A DNA stretch of 23,394 bases from Methanothrix harundinacea (GTDB lineage: Archaea; Halobacteriota; Methanosarcinia; Methanotrichales; Methanotrichaceae): the NCBI GenBank assembly GCA_002506535.1, contig DAXT01000003.1:1-23394 (forward strand), written 5' to 3'. Position numbers and translations under genes: made by a program. The notes beneath the pieces were generated by a model. The model ran no database searches and had not been told where the DNA came from. It was given only the letters and a program-made list of their open reading frames with translations. Positions within the stretch are counted from its first letter, which is position 1; every line of letters begins with the position of its first letter. Positions 14,688 through 22,115 of this stretch are shown piece by piece.

Positions 14688-15746
14688 ATGTTTAGCGAAA
14701 TGAGTCTAATAATTGAAAATACTGTAAAAGTAGGAGACGTATTAACCTCACTAACTATTTTTATATCTTTAATATTTTTTATAATATCTATGAATAAAGA
14801 TCGGAGTTTGCGTCGAAAACAGCAGGCAGATAATGTAAGAAACGCTGCAGCAAGGACGATCGGCAAGTTGGATCGCTGGAAAGAGATCTCTCTATCAATG
14901 TTTCATTATATGGATATCGCTTTCGTTGAATCAAGTGAACTGCTTAAGACAGATTATAATACTGAATCTGTGAGGAATTTCTTATGGATGGAATTGCTTG
15001 TGATAAAGAATAATACATCAGAAAAAATATTGAATGAGAATATTGAGACAGCGTATGACGAGCTTTATGGTTACGACCCATCTGTAAGACCCTTTTTCGA
15101 GATGGTTTTGACTCAACTCAAGAGAGAAGAAAAATCCATGTTCGAAGGACTTTTATCGAATACTCAATCAGATATAAAATCGTTTGATTATAAAAACAAA
15201 AACGAATATCAGACTTCAATCCTTAGAAATCAATTAAACGATCGTGTTAAGGAGGCTCGCAAAGATTATGAGAAGAGCATAAATGAAATTCTCAAGCCGA
15301 TTTCGGATAATCTCTTAAAATTAATATGTGAAAATGATAAAGACATTCTGGAAAAAAACCGTGACTATTTCGAAATAAAATATAAATATTTGTTTACCTG
15401 GGATGAGATTCCAGGAAAAGAGAACGACAAGTTTGTAGAGATCATAGAGACAAAATTTGGCATCTCTTGGATCAAAACCGCTGAGATGAAAAAAACAGAT
15501 GATGATATGACTATTACAGCAATTGAAGAGATGAAATCCTTATCATTAAAGCGCAACGATGAGAAAAATGAGGTGATACTTGAAATCAACGGGGAAAAAA
15601 GATATGACTTCATATTAAAAAGAGAATATGGTGATCTAAACGTATACGATAACCCTATCCCAGATATTAGGCCAGAGCATTATACGGATGAAGAATTTTT
15701 GTCTGGTGAGATCGCTGATAACTCTTCGTTGTTTTGTGTGGGCTAA
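14688..15746 (+). CDS. Unknown AT-rich membrane-anchored protein (352 residues)
   Basis: I do not recognise this protein. One membrane segment lies at about residues 17-35 (VLTSLTIFISLIFFIIS), followed by the basic NKDRSLRRKQQ, so the long remainder is probably cytoplasmic. The remainder is rich in Lys, Glu, Asn and Ile, mostly helical, with a likely coiled coil around residues 180-215 (NQLNDRVKEARKDYEKSINEILKP). ATG 14688 and ATG 14700 are both possible starts. The base composition matches the 567-residue gene and is unlike the GC-rich core genes, so both probably arrived by transfer. One N-terminal helix plus a helical cytoplasmic body is common among sensors and defence effectors, but there is no motif to support either. 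Confidence 0.75.
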   Translation: MFSEMSLIIENTVKVGDVLTSLTIFISLIFFIISMNKDRSLRRKQQADNVRNAAARTIGKLDRWKEISLSMFHYMDIAFVESSELLKTDYNTESVRNFLWMELLVIKNNTSEKILNENIETAYDELYGYDPSVRPFFEMVLTQLKREEKSMFEGLLSNTQSDIKSFDYKNKNEYQTSILRNQLNDRVKEARKDYEKSINEILKPISDNLLKLICENDKDILEKNRDYFEIKYKYLFTWDEIPGKENDKFVEIIETKFGISWIKTAEMKKTDDDMTITAIEEMKSLSLKRNDEKNEVILEINGEKRYDFILKREYGDLNVYDNPIPDIRPEHYTDEEFLSGEIADNSSLFCVG

Positions 15747-15925
15747 TTTATGGAATATCAAAGACTGTGGTCAGCCAACAAATACTTTATGATAGCGGAA
15801 TATCTAATGAGATGTACTATTACTTTCGATGTCGGAGTTGCAGAAGGTACTTGAATGATAGAATTCGCTTATTGTTATCATTAAGCTATTCACATATACA
15901 GAATAGGCTTATAATTAAATTATAG
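15734..15925 (+). CDS. Possible small zinc-finger protein
   Basis: An open frame from GTG 15734 overlaps the end of the preceding gene; an internal ATG at about 15812 gives only MYYYFRCRSCRRYLNDRIRL plus a short tail. The stretch Y-Y-F-R-C-x-x-C-R-x(4)-D-R-I-R-L resembles the start of the next protein (Y-V-Y-W-R-C-x(4)-C-R-x-R-N-R-I-K-L), suggesting a related or degenerate copy. No clear ribosome site is seen. It may be a remnant rather than a gene. Confidence 0.3.
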   Translation: MCGLIYGISKTVVSQQILYDSGISNEMYYYFRCRSCRRYLNDRIRLLLSLSYSHIQNRLIIKL

Positions 15926-15940
15926 AATGGAGATGACTAT

Positions 15941-16309
15941 ATGCACGAGGATTACGTATATTGGCGTTGCGAAAACCAGGACTGCAGAGCTAGGAATAGA
16001 ATTAAGCTTGAACAGATCGAGGAGGCTGCAAAGAGAGCAAAAATTGTAGCACTAGTTTGCGCTAACTGTGGCTTTGTGAACAGTCTGCAACAGGGGACAG
16101 TATTTGAAGGTAGCGGGCCAGAAACCTGGCTTCCTTGCATACCCTTCGAGGGCTCAGAAAGGAGGCTCCCAACAGGCCGCACTCCTGATGGGTGGAAGGA
16201 CTATACGGGACGAACAATAAACCGGGTAGAATTCATGAAGAAATACCGGGTTGACCCGCAGATAAACTGGGAGTGGAGACAGAAAGGGAGTCCTAAAGCA
16301 GTAGATTAG
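15941..16309 (+). CDS. Zinc-ribbon protein of unknown function (122 residues)
   Basis: A small protein with a probable zinc ribbon: C10-x4-C15 and C40-x2-C43 (WRCENQDC and LVCANCGF), separated by the charged helix IKLEQIEEAAKRAK. The C-terminal half (FEGSERRLPTGRTPDGWKDYTGRTINRVEFMKKYRVDPQINWEWRQKG) is Trp/Arg-rich and not recognised. The ATG is well supported by GGAGATGA. Composition is intermediate between the AT-rich genes and the core genome. Zinc ribbons of this kind bind nucleic acid or protein; no further role can be given. Confidence 0.75.
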   Translation: MHEDYVYWRCENQDCRARNRIKLEQIEEAAKRAKIVALVCANCGFVNSLQQGTVFEGSGPETWLPCIPFEGSERRLPTGRTPDGWKDYTGRTINRVEFMKKYRVDPQINWEWRQKGSPKAVD

Positions 16310-16362
16310 ACACACGAATGAAATTCGATGCCCTTAAAATCAATCCCCGAAAATCCCCCTCA

Positions 16363-16549
16363 CCCCCTTCCGAAACTCGCAGACCCCCTCCACAGCCTCC
16401 TCTCCGGCAGCGTCGAAACCCGCGCCCTCAGGATGAGGTCCGCCAGCTCCTCGCGCATCACCTTGGACATCTCCACGATGGAGGTGGTGGGCCGGGGGTT
16501 GACGTCCACGACCGGGGGGAGGTCGCCGACGACGAGGTCGATCCCGGCG
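16363..16549 (-). pseudogene. Frameshifted duplicate of the 3' end of mfnD
   Basis: These 187 bp match 17375-17563, the last part of mfnD, in the same orientation, at roughly nine bases in ten by eye, including a stretch of about 50 identical bases. The minus strand encodes AGIDLVVGDLPPVVDVNPRPTTSIVE...REELADLILRARVSTLPE, then a one-base deletion changes phase, and the last residues (EGVCEFRKGV) are found in another frame. Upstream of AGIDL the similarity stops abruptly. It is a dead fragment. The remaining sequence between here and hicA (16550-16795) shows no supported gene. Confidence 0.85.
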
Positions 16550-16795
16550 CGGCCATAACGGCCCGAAGGCGCAATGCGCCCGGCGCCCACCGCGATATGG
16601 CAGCCTGGCTTTCGATCGAGGCGAGCCCCCCCAGAAGATCAGCGCCGGGGGCGGCGCCACCCTCGCCGGGCACAAAAACGCCTGGCAGATAGCACCAGCC
16701 ATCCTTTTGCAGAGAATATTTATATTCTGAAAACACCTTTCGGATGGTATCGGTCACGATAACTGCTGATATATACTTTGACTCTTCTGCTATCG

Positions 16796-17017
16796 CTAGA
16801 CTGATAGCCAATCCTCTCTGCTGATCTCCCCCTGCCTCAGGATCTTCTTTAATAGATCAACGCTGATGTCGCCTCTATGCGGATTTGGAACCATCAACCT
16901 GGTAGATCCCTTCAGCATGATGGGATGGGGGCCTCTCCCTGCATAGGGACCATCAAATCCCAGGGCGTGCAACCGCCTGATCAGCTCATTCCATGAGACT
17001 GGAGAAAGCCGAGACAT
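16796..17017 (-). CDS. hicA: HicA-family mRNA interferase toxin
   Basis: 73 residues, the usual size of HicA, a small double-stranded-RNA-binding-fold ribonuclease that cleaves mRNA independently of translation when free of HicB. Visible: the N-terminal helix SWNELIRRLHALGFD, the strand with the likely catalytic His in GRGPHPIMLKG, the strand STRLMVPNPHRGDIS and the C-terminal LLKKILRQGEISREDWL, all in the family order. The usual motif is G-S/D-H; here it is G-P-H, with the His retained. It starts 4 nt after the stop of the hicB gene, so antitoxin is translated first. Confidence 0.92.
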   Translation of the reverse strand: MSRLSPVSWNELIRRLHALGFDGPYAGRGPHPIMLKGSTRLMVPNPHRGDISVDLLKKILRQGEISREDWLSV

Positions 17018-17021
17018 GGTC

Positions 17022-17273
17022 CTAAGCTTCTACCGGCGCCTCTGGCACTTCGATCTTGTGCCCTTCGATGGCTGGTATAGGAAGATCAAACCGCAGGCTG
17101 AAAGCTATCCAGTCCTCTATCGCGAGCCTCAAGTTCTCTCGGCACTCAACCTCAGATTTGCCGGCCGCCCATACGCCAACAAGCTCCGGGACCTCGCCGT
17201 AGTAGGGCTCCTCATCATCGATCACCTCGAAGATCGCCCTGGACAAAGCCGCCTGGATGTACTCGCAGAACAT
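17022..17273 (-). CDS. hicB: HicB-family antitoxin
   Basis: 83 residues with the HicB fold: ALSRAIFEVIDDEEPYYGEVPELVGVWAAGKSEVECRENLRLAIEDWIAFSL contains the P-E-L-x-G-V-x-A-x-G-x-[ST]-x-x-E-x-x-E-N-L motif. It binds and blocks the adjacent HicA. No ribbon-helix-helix or helix-turn-helix domain follows the core; the tail IPAIEGHKIEVPEAPVEA is short and acidic. The order antitoxin-toxin is the reverse of the E. coli hicAB operon. A TATA box and an inverted repeat directly upstream suggest an autoregulated promoter. Confidence 0.92.
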   Translation of the reverse strand: MFCEYIQAALSRAIFEVIDDEEPYYGEVPELVGVWAAGKSEVECRENLRLAIEDWIAFSLRFDLPIPAIEGHKIEVPEAPVEA

Positions 17274-17311
17274 ATCAAATCATCATTTGATCGTCTTGAG
17301 ATATAAATCAG
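17274..17311 (-). promoter_or_regulatory. Promoter and candidate operator of hicBA
   Basis: On the minus strand TGATTTATATCT (about 17299-17310) is a TATA box centred about 31 bp before the hicB ATG at 17273. The interval between contains an inverted repeat with perfect 7-bp arms, ATCAAAT (17274-17280) and ATTTGAT (17285-17291), 4 nt apart, ending one base before the ATG. The position over the transcription start is what is expected of a toxin-antitoxin autorepression site. Confidence 0.65.
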
Positions 17312-17352
17312 CTCTCATTAGACAGCAAGCTCAGAAGACCAGACCGGCGGAT

Positions 17353-18282
17353 CTACTCCACTATTGCACCCAGCTCCCCCTTCCGAAATTCGCAGACTCC
17401 CTCCACCGTCACCCTCTCCGGCAGTGTCGAAACCCGCGCCCTCAGGATGAGGTCCGCCAGCTCCTCGCGCATCACCTTCGCGATCCCCACGATGGAGGTG
17501 GTGGGCCGGGGGTTGACGTCCACGACCCGGGGGAGGTCGCCGACGACGAGGTCGATCCCGGCGTACCCCCGTAGGTCGAGGGCGCGAGCCGCCATGCCCG
17601 CCGCCTTGAGGATCTCTTCCTCCCGTTCCGTATGATAGGGGACGATCCCGCCCCGGTACTCGAACCCCGCCTCGACAGAGACGAGCTGCTTGTTGACGGT
17701 GAGGGGTAGAACCCGGTCTCCAGAGGCGATGAGGCTCACGCTGAGGGCCTCGCCCTCGCGGTACTTGGTCGCGATCCTGCCGTCGCCCAGGTCTTCCGGC
17801 AGCTTGTCCACAAGCTCCAGCCTCTCGGAGCCGCAGCCGAACCGGGGCTTGAGGACGAAGGGGCCGTCGCCGGGGTCGTCGGGGTTGACTACCTCGACGA
17901 CGGGAACGCCCGCACCCTCCAGCAAACGGGTGCATGCAAGCTTGTCGGCCGCCAGACGCGCGGCCTTCGGGGAGGAGCCGAGGTTTGTGGTGCCGCTTTC
18001 TTCAAGAGTCTTCAGAAATCCGGGAAGAAGCTCGTCGGGGGCGATGACGAGGCCGGCGTCGGCGTCCGCCCCGGCGAGGAGATCCTCGAAATCCCGATCG
18101 CTTCCGCCGCCCAGCTGGATCGCCCGGCCGGCGCCGATGGCCGGCCCCGCCGTCGGGTAGATGACCTCGTGGCCGAGGCGGACGAAGCTTCTGGCTAGGA
18201 TCGAGAGCATCGCCCTCCCCTCCACCTGAAAGGTCCCCGGTAGACCCGTGGCGACGGCGTACTCGGCGATGAGGATCTTCAT
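17353..18282 (-). CDS. mfnD: Tyramine-L-glutamate ligase MfnD (ATP-grasp), methanofuran biosynthesis
   Basis: A 309-residue ATP-grasp ligase matching MfnD, which joins glutamate to tyramine in making methanofuran. ATP-grasp features: the lysine strand GDGPFVLKPRFGCGSERL (about 142-159), the K-Y-R-E-G-E-A-L-S-V-S strand (about 173-183), and the metal-binding GYAGIDLVVGDLPRVVDVNPRPTTS (about 239-263) with the D...N-P-R triad. The N-terminus ILIAEYAVATG is typical. Spacing of 32 nt to proS upstream suggests one operon. Its 3' end is duplicated about 1 kb away (16363-16549); this copy is intact. Confidence 0.85.
   Translation of the reverse strand: MKILIAEYAVATGLPGTFQVEGRAMLSILARSFVRLGHEVIYPTAGPAIGAGRAIQLGGGSDRDFEDLLAGADADAGLVIAPDELLPGFLKTLEESGTTNLGSSPKAARLAADKLACTRLLEGAGVPVVEVVNPDDPGDGPFVLKPRFGCGSERLELVDKLPEDLGDGRIATKYREGEALSVSLIASGDRVLPLTVNKQLVSVEAGFEYRGGIVPYHTEREEEILKAAGMAARALDLRGYAGIDLVVGDLPRVVDVNPRPTTSIVGIAKVMREELADLILRARVSTLPERVTVEGVCEFRKGELGAIVE
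17375..17563. repeat. Direct repeat, copy within mfnD
   Basis: Partner of the direct repeat at 16363-16549. The two copies bracket the hicBA module and about 0.8 kb of sequence. Confidence 0.85.
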
Positions 18283-18314
18283 GATCTTATCTTCGGGAGA
18301 TCTCTGATGGGTTT

Positions 18315-19736
18315 TCAGTACTGCCTCGCCAGGAGGGCGGATTTCTCGGTATTCGCGCCGCAGACGATGCAGCTTCTCATGCGCTTCTCAGCGGACCGCC
18401 ACGGCTCTCCGAGGACGGCGGCTCCGACATCGTCCTCGATCCTGTGGCCGCACTCCTCCGACCCGCACCATACGACCCGGGCGACCCCGGCCTGCGTCTG
18501 GATCCTCGCCTCCTCTATCGTCTCACAGTCCTTCACCTTGCTCTCTAGGAAGGCCTGGGCCCGGGCGAGCATCGCCTCTTGGAGGTCGGCGGCCTCTCTC
18601 ACGATCGTCTCATTCAGGTCGCCGAGGGGTACGGTCAATTTTTTGCCGTCCCTTCTTGCCAGGACCGCAACCCCGTTCTTGATGTCCCGGGGACCGATCT
18701 CGATTCGAATGGGGACGCCCTTCAGCTCCCACCTGTAGAACTTGGCGCCGGGCCGCTCGTCGCCCTCGTCGATCACAACCCTCATCCCAGAGGCGGCGAG
18801 TTTATCTTTGATATCCCGGCAGACCTCCAGCGTCGCCTCCTTCTCCTTGAAGAGGATCGGGACGATGACGACCTGGACCGGGGCGACCGCCCAGGGTAGG
18901 ACGAGCCCCTTATCGTCGCCGTGGACCGATATGAGCGCAGCGATGCACCTCTCGGAGACGCCGTAGCAGGTCTGGTTGGCGTACACTTGCTCTCCCGCCT
19001 GGTTCTCGAAGGTGATGTCGTAGGTCGTGGCGAAGTTCGTCCCCAGGAGGTGGGCGGTCCCGATCTGAAGCGTCCTCCCGTCGGGCATCACCGTGTCGAG
19101 GGCGATGGAGTAGTCCGACCCGGGGAACTTGTCCCAGGAGGGCCTCTTGGCGAAGAGGAAGGGTACGGCGAGGCGGCGGTAGAACTCGGCGTAGATGGTG
19201 AGGGCCACCTCCACCTGCTCGGCCGCCTCCTCCCAGGATGCGTGGACGGTGTGGGCCTCTTTGAAGGATGTGATCTCCCGCAGCCTTATGAGGGGGCGGG
19301 TGTGCTTCGTCTCGTACCTGAAGGTGTTGACGATCTGGTAGATCTTGAGGGGAAGGTCGGCGTGGCTCCTCACCCAGAGCTTGAAGATGGGGTATATCGC
19401 CGTCTCGCTCGTCGGCCGGAGGGCGAGCTTGATCTCGAGGGGGCTGGTCCCGCCGTGGGTCACCCAGTAGACCTCGTCCTCGAAGCCCTTGATGTGTTCT
19501 GCCTCCTTCATGAACTCCGTCTCGGGTATCAGGAGGGGAAACTGGGTCTCCTGGTGGTCGGGGTCGAGGAGGGTCCTCATCAGGTCGTAGACGTTCCTTC
19601 TGACGGCGAAGCCGAAGGGGTACCAGACGCACATCCCCTTGACGGGGTAGCGGACGTCTATGATCTCCCCCGCCTTCAATAGCTCGTGATACCATTCGCT
19701 GAAATTATCTTTGCTGGGTAGCTTCGACTCGGTCAT
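18315..19736 (-). CDS. proS: Prolyl-tRNA synthetase, archaeal/eukaryotic type
   Basis: Class II synthetase charging tRNA-Pro, about 473 residues, full length for the archaeal type without the bacterial editing insertion. Motif 2 (FRYETKHTRPLIRLREITSFKEAHTVH) and motif 3 (GVSERCIAALI) are intact, followed by the anticodon-binding domain (PVQVVIVPILF...) and a C-terminal zinc domain with C-x4-C (CGSEEC) and C-x2-C (CIVC), ending in the conserved terminal Tyr. The open frame extends to 19850, but homology begins at MTESKLPSKDNFSEWY; ATG 19736 overlaps the stop of the upstream gene by 4 nt (ATGA) and GGTGAT lies just before it. Confidence 0.97.
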   Translation of the reverse strand: MTESKLPSKDNFSEWYHELLKAGEIIDVRYPVKGMCVWYPFGFAVRRNVYDLMRTLLDPDHQETQFPLLIPETEFMKEAEHIKGFEDEVYWVTHGGTSPLEIKLALRPTSETAIYPIFKLWVRSHADLPLKIYQIVNTFRYETKHTRPLIRLREITSFKEAHTVHASWEEAAEQVEVALTIYAEFYRRLAVPFLFAKRPSWDKFPGSDYSIALDTVMPDGRTLQIGTAHLLGTNFATTYDITFENQAGEQVYANQTCYGVSERCIAALISVHGDDKGLVLPWAVAPVQVVIVPILFKEKEATLEVCRDIKDKLAASGMRVVIDEGDERPGAKFYRWELKGVPIRIEIGPRDIKNGVAVLARRDGKKLTVPLGDLNETIVREAADLQEAMLARAQAFLESKVKDCETIEEARIQTQAGVARVVWCGSEECGHRIEDDVGAAVLGEPWRSAEKRMRSCIVCGANTEKSALLARQY

Positions 19737-20356
19737 TCCATCACCGATAACGATTGAAGATCTGGCGCGGGCTGGATGAAAGGCTGGATGAGAAAGGGGG
19801 TTATGAAGGTCTCGATCGCCGCCGCGATGAAGAGGAAAAGGACGACCCACCGAAGGAGGCGCAAGGCGGCCTTCAATTCGCCCCCCAGGTCGCCGCCCCT
19901 GCCGAGCAGGGTCAGGATCATCAGGTGGCCGAGCCGAAAGCCGACTCCTATGCAGACGAGGACGGTGGGAAGCTCTATGATGCCGTGGGGGAGGATCGCG
20001 ACGATGACGAAGGCGAGACCTGCTGCCAGGATCGCCTGATGGACGACGAGCCCCATCACCAGGCCGTTGACTACGACCACGATCAGCGGGATTATCCCGA
20101 ACCCCACCCCCAGGAGGAGGGCCATCGCCGATGCGAAGAGGTTGTTGACGAATATGGCCAGCATCATCTTTTCCGGGCTCAGCTCCAGGATCCAGCGGAG
20201 CTTCTCGGCGACGTCTCCTACGGTGGCCGCCGCCAGCTCAGGGTGGCGTATCGAGAAGACGAAACCGAGGGCGGCCGCCGCCAGGAAGAGGCAGACGGAG
20301 AGGAGGATGTAGGGGCGGATGGCCCTGATGTATGAAAGATCTTCTTTCCAGTTCAA
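19733..20356 (-). CDS. SpoIIM/DUF95-family membrane protein
   Basis: A 207-residue integral membrane protein of the stage II sporulation protein M family. Archaea do not sporulate; the family is widespread and its role here is unknown. About five membrane segments can be seen (about 15-35, 63-85, 88-112, 115-140, 165-185). The typical core is present: F-V-N-N-L-x-x-S, then LGVGFGIIPLIVVVVNGLVMG, and the I-L-P-H-G-I-I-E-L-P motif that defines the family. The TTG start at 20356 is supported by GGAGGAGAT seven bases upstream. It is translationally coupled to proS. Confidence 0.88.
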   Translation of the reverse strand: MNWKEDLSYIRAIRPYILLSVCLFLAAAALGFVFSIRHPELAAATVGDVAEKLRWILELSPEKMMLAIFVNNLFASAMALLLGVGFGIIPLIVVVVNGLVMGLVVHQAILAAGLAFVIVAILPHGIIELPTVLVCIGVGFRLGHLMILTLLGRGGDLGGELKAALRLLRWVVLFLFIAAAIETFITPFLIQPFIQPAPDLQSLSVME

Positions 20357-20387
20357 GCGATATCTCCTCCTCCCTCACCCTCCGACA

Positions 20388-20402
20388 TCGTATAAGATTC
20401 TG
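20388..20402 (-). promoter_or_regulatory. TATA-box promoter of the spoIIM-like/proS/mfnD operon
   Basis: The minus strand reads AGAATCTTATACGATG; the TATA centre (about 20394) is 38 bp before the TTG start, giving a leader of about 13 nt carrying the strong GGAGGAGAT ribosome site. Confidence 0.45.
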
Positions 20403-20452
20403 GCGATTTTCCCGAGAAGAGCGGACCTCTATCTCTGGTCCCGTTTGAAAGT

Positions 20453-21076
20453 TCAGCCGGACCATGCTCCGGAAAGGTAGCTGGCGCCGAAGAGGACGAG
20501 AAAGGCGCCGCAGAAGGCGAGGGCCCTCCTGTAGTTCACCTCAGATAGGAAGGTCCTCCCCCGATGGAGGCTCGTCGAGACGAAGGTATACCAGCCATAG
20601 TCTGCTCCCCAGTGGCCGATCATGAATATCACCGCAAGAAGGAGCCCATCTCGAAGCTCCGCCAGGAGCAGGGCGGAACCGATGCTCATCCACCATATCC
20701 AGAAGTAAGGGTTGGCGACGCTGGTCAGAGCCCCCGCAATATACGGGTTTGAAGCGGCGTCCCCCTGAGATATCTTCATGGTGGCGGTTTTGGCCCCCTT
20801 CAGGGTCAGAAGGCCGAAGAGGATCAGGGCCGAGCCCCCCACGGCGGCGACGATGGCGGTATGCTCTTCTGCCACCGTCGCCAGACCGAGGGCTATCATG
20901 AGGAATACCGCCACCTCGGCGAGGGCGTGGCCCGTCGCCACCTTCGGCCCCACCGTCCACCCCCTCTGGAGGGACGAATTTATGGTGGCGACGAGGGTAG
21001 GCCCCGGTGCCAGAGCTCCGGTGAGGCCGATGGTGAAGGCCAATATCAGGGTCTCGACAGCCCCAAGCATATCCAT
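20453..21076 (-). CDS. LysE-family transporter
   Basis: A 207-residue exporter of the LysE/RhtB family, which moves amino acids or related compounds out of the cell. The hallmark N-terminal segment is present: TIGLTGALAPGPTLVATINSSLQRGW-x(7)-GHALAEVAV (about 15-55), and a second family block NPYFWIWWMSIG (about 122-133). About six membrane segments can be drawn, as usual for the family. The substrate cannot be read from the sequence. It lies 96 bp upstream of the spoIIM-like gene, which has its own promoter. Confidence 0.9.
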   Translation of the reverse strand: MDMLGAVETLILAFTIGLTGALAPGPTLVATINSSLQRGWTVGPKVATGHALAEVAVFLMIALGLATVAEEHTAIVAAVGGSALILFGLLTLKGAKTATMKISQGDAASNPYIAGALTSVANPYFWIWWMSIGSALLLAELRDGLLLAVIFMIGHWGADYGWYTFVSTSLHRGRTFLSEVNYRRALAFCGAFLVLFGASYLSGAWSG

Positions 21077-21125
21077 CTCTCAACAATTGTATGGTATCTG
21101 AACCTTTCCATCCGAAGAGGGCTGG

Positions 21126-21141
21126 AAACGGAAAAAGAGAC
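21126..21141 (-). terminator. Oligo-T terminator of the tRNA gene
   Basis: About 45 nt after the tRNA, the minus strand has CTCTTTTTCCGTTTCC, an oligo-T stretch as used for archaeal termination. Confidence 0.4.
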
Positions 21142-21181
21142 CTTAAGAGATTAGCTTCCAGATAGATGCTGATGATCTCCA

Positions 21182-21253
21182 TGGACCGGTCGGGATTTGA
21201 ACCCGAGGCCTCTACCATGCCAAGGTAGCGATCTACCCCTGATCTACCGGCCC
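21182..21253 (-). tRNA. tRNA-Ala (anticodon GGC)
   Basis: On the minus strand GGGCCGG (1-7) pairs with CCGGTCC at the 3' end, including the G3-U70 pair that identifies alanine tRNA, with A as discriminator. The D arm is GATC-AGGGGTA-GATC, the anticodon arm CTACC-TTGGCAT-GGTAG with anticodon GGC, and the T arm TCGGG-TTCAAAT-CCCGA. CCA is not encoded. No intron. It decodes GCC (and GCU). Confidence 0.95.
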
Positions 21254-21278
21254 TCTGGGCGGGGCATACGCAGACCTA

Positions 21279-21292
21279 TCACATAAAGATAT
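21279..21292 (-). promoter_or_regulatory. TATA-box promoter of tRNA-Ala
   Basis: The minus strand reads TATCTTTATGTGA; its centre (about 21285) is 32 bp before the mature 5' end, giving a short leader of about 6 nt. Confidence 0.5.
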
Positions 21293-21335
21293 CGGTGGCC
21301 ATGACCCGATGGGATGGTCACAAAGCGGTCGGTGG

Positions 21336-22115
21336 CTACTTCTTCAGGGTGGACTGGACCGTCTCCACCGCCGATACGACGTTTCTACCCCAGCGGATCC
21401 CGTTGAGGACGTCTTTTACCGTCATCTCCTCGACCTTAGGGTAGTAGAGAAGCTTATCGTAATCCTTGGTGACGGCGTAGTTGTAATGGCCGTAGGCGAC
21501 GGTCACCCCGTAGGTGAGGAGCTTATGAGCCCTCCGGGACGAGGTGTAGACCGCCTGGCGGGGATCGTAGACGGCGTCGGCCCCGATCTTGAAGAGCTTC
21601 ACCGAGAGGTCGTAGTCGTCCAAGAGGGATATATCTCGATGGCCCCCGGTCCTGCGGTACGTCTCTCTCCTCATGGCCATGTTGGAGCCGATCATGTAGC
21701 AGAAGTTGAAGGCCTTGAGAAGCTTGTAAGAGCTTCGCACAGCCGTCAGAATCTCGGTCCTGAGGTCTCTATCCTGGAATATCACCGGGCCGGTGCTCGC
21801 CTCGTGCTTCTCCAGGTTTCTGCTTATCACCTCAAGCCAGCCCCGAGGAAAATCGGTGTCTGCGTCCGTAAAGGCGAGGATATCGCCGGACGCCGCCTCG
21901 GCCCCGTCCCTCCTGGCACCCCCTATCCCCGGATGGGTCTGGACGATCACCCTGTCGGCTAGCTCCTCGGCGATCTCCACGGTTCCATCATCTGAGCCCC
22001 CATCAACTACCACTATCTCGTAGCTCTCTTTTCCCAGGGATTGGCTTAGAAGGGACCTCAGGGTCGCCTCTATATGCTCCTCCTCGTTCAGCGCGGGGAC
22101 GATGACCGATATCAT
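21336..22115 (-). CDS. Family 2 glycosyltransferase
   Basis: A 259-residue GT-A glycosyltransferase. The N-terminus ISVIVPALNEEEHIEATLRSLLSQSL and the VVVDGGSDDGT block are typical of family 2, the metal-binding motif is TDADTDF (about 82-88), and the acceptor-side ED-like motif is LLDDYDLSVKLFKIG. There is no membrane segment, so it acts at the cytoplasmic face with a nucleotide sugar. Its neighbour is a UbiA prenyltransferase; a lipid-linked sugar or membrane lipid headgroup is a reasonable guess. ATG 22115 has AGAGGT upstream and lies within the 3' part of the UbiA frame. Confidence 0.9.
   Translation of the reverse strand: MISVIVPALNEEEHIEATLRSLLSQSLGKESYEIVVVDGGSDDGTVEIAEELADRVIVQTHPGIGGARRDGAEAASGDILAFTDADTDFPRGWLEVISRNLEKHEASTGPVIFQDRDLRTEILTAVRSSYKLLKAFNFCYMIGSNMAMRRETYRRTGGHRDISLLDDYDLSVKLFKIGADAVYDPRQAVYTSSRRAHKLLTYGVTVAYGHYNYAVTKDYDKLLYYPKVEEMTVKDVLNGIRWGRNVVSAVETVQSTLKK

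Noticed and set aside
16458..16811. 117-codon minus-strand frame starting TTG next to the hicA stop
   Set aside because: It runs from the end of hicA through non-matching sequence into the mfnD fragment in the wrong phase; no ribosome site and no recognised domain.
18921..19682. 253-codon plus-strand frame opposite proS
   Set aside because: Antisense shadow of proS, which is unambiguous.
19737..19850. 38-residue N-terminal extension of ProRS
   Set aside because: It overlaps the end of the SpoIIM-like gene; ATG 19736 has a ribosome site and matches the family start.
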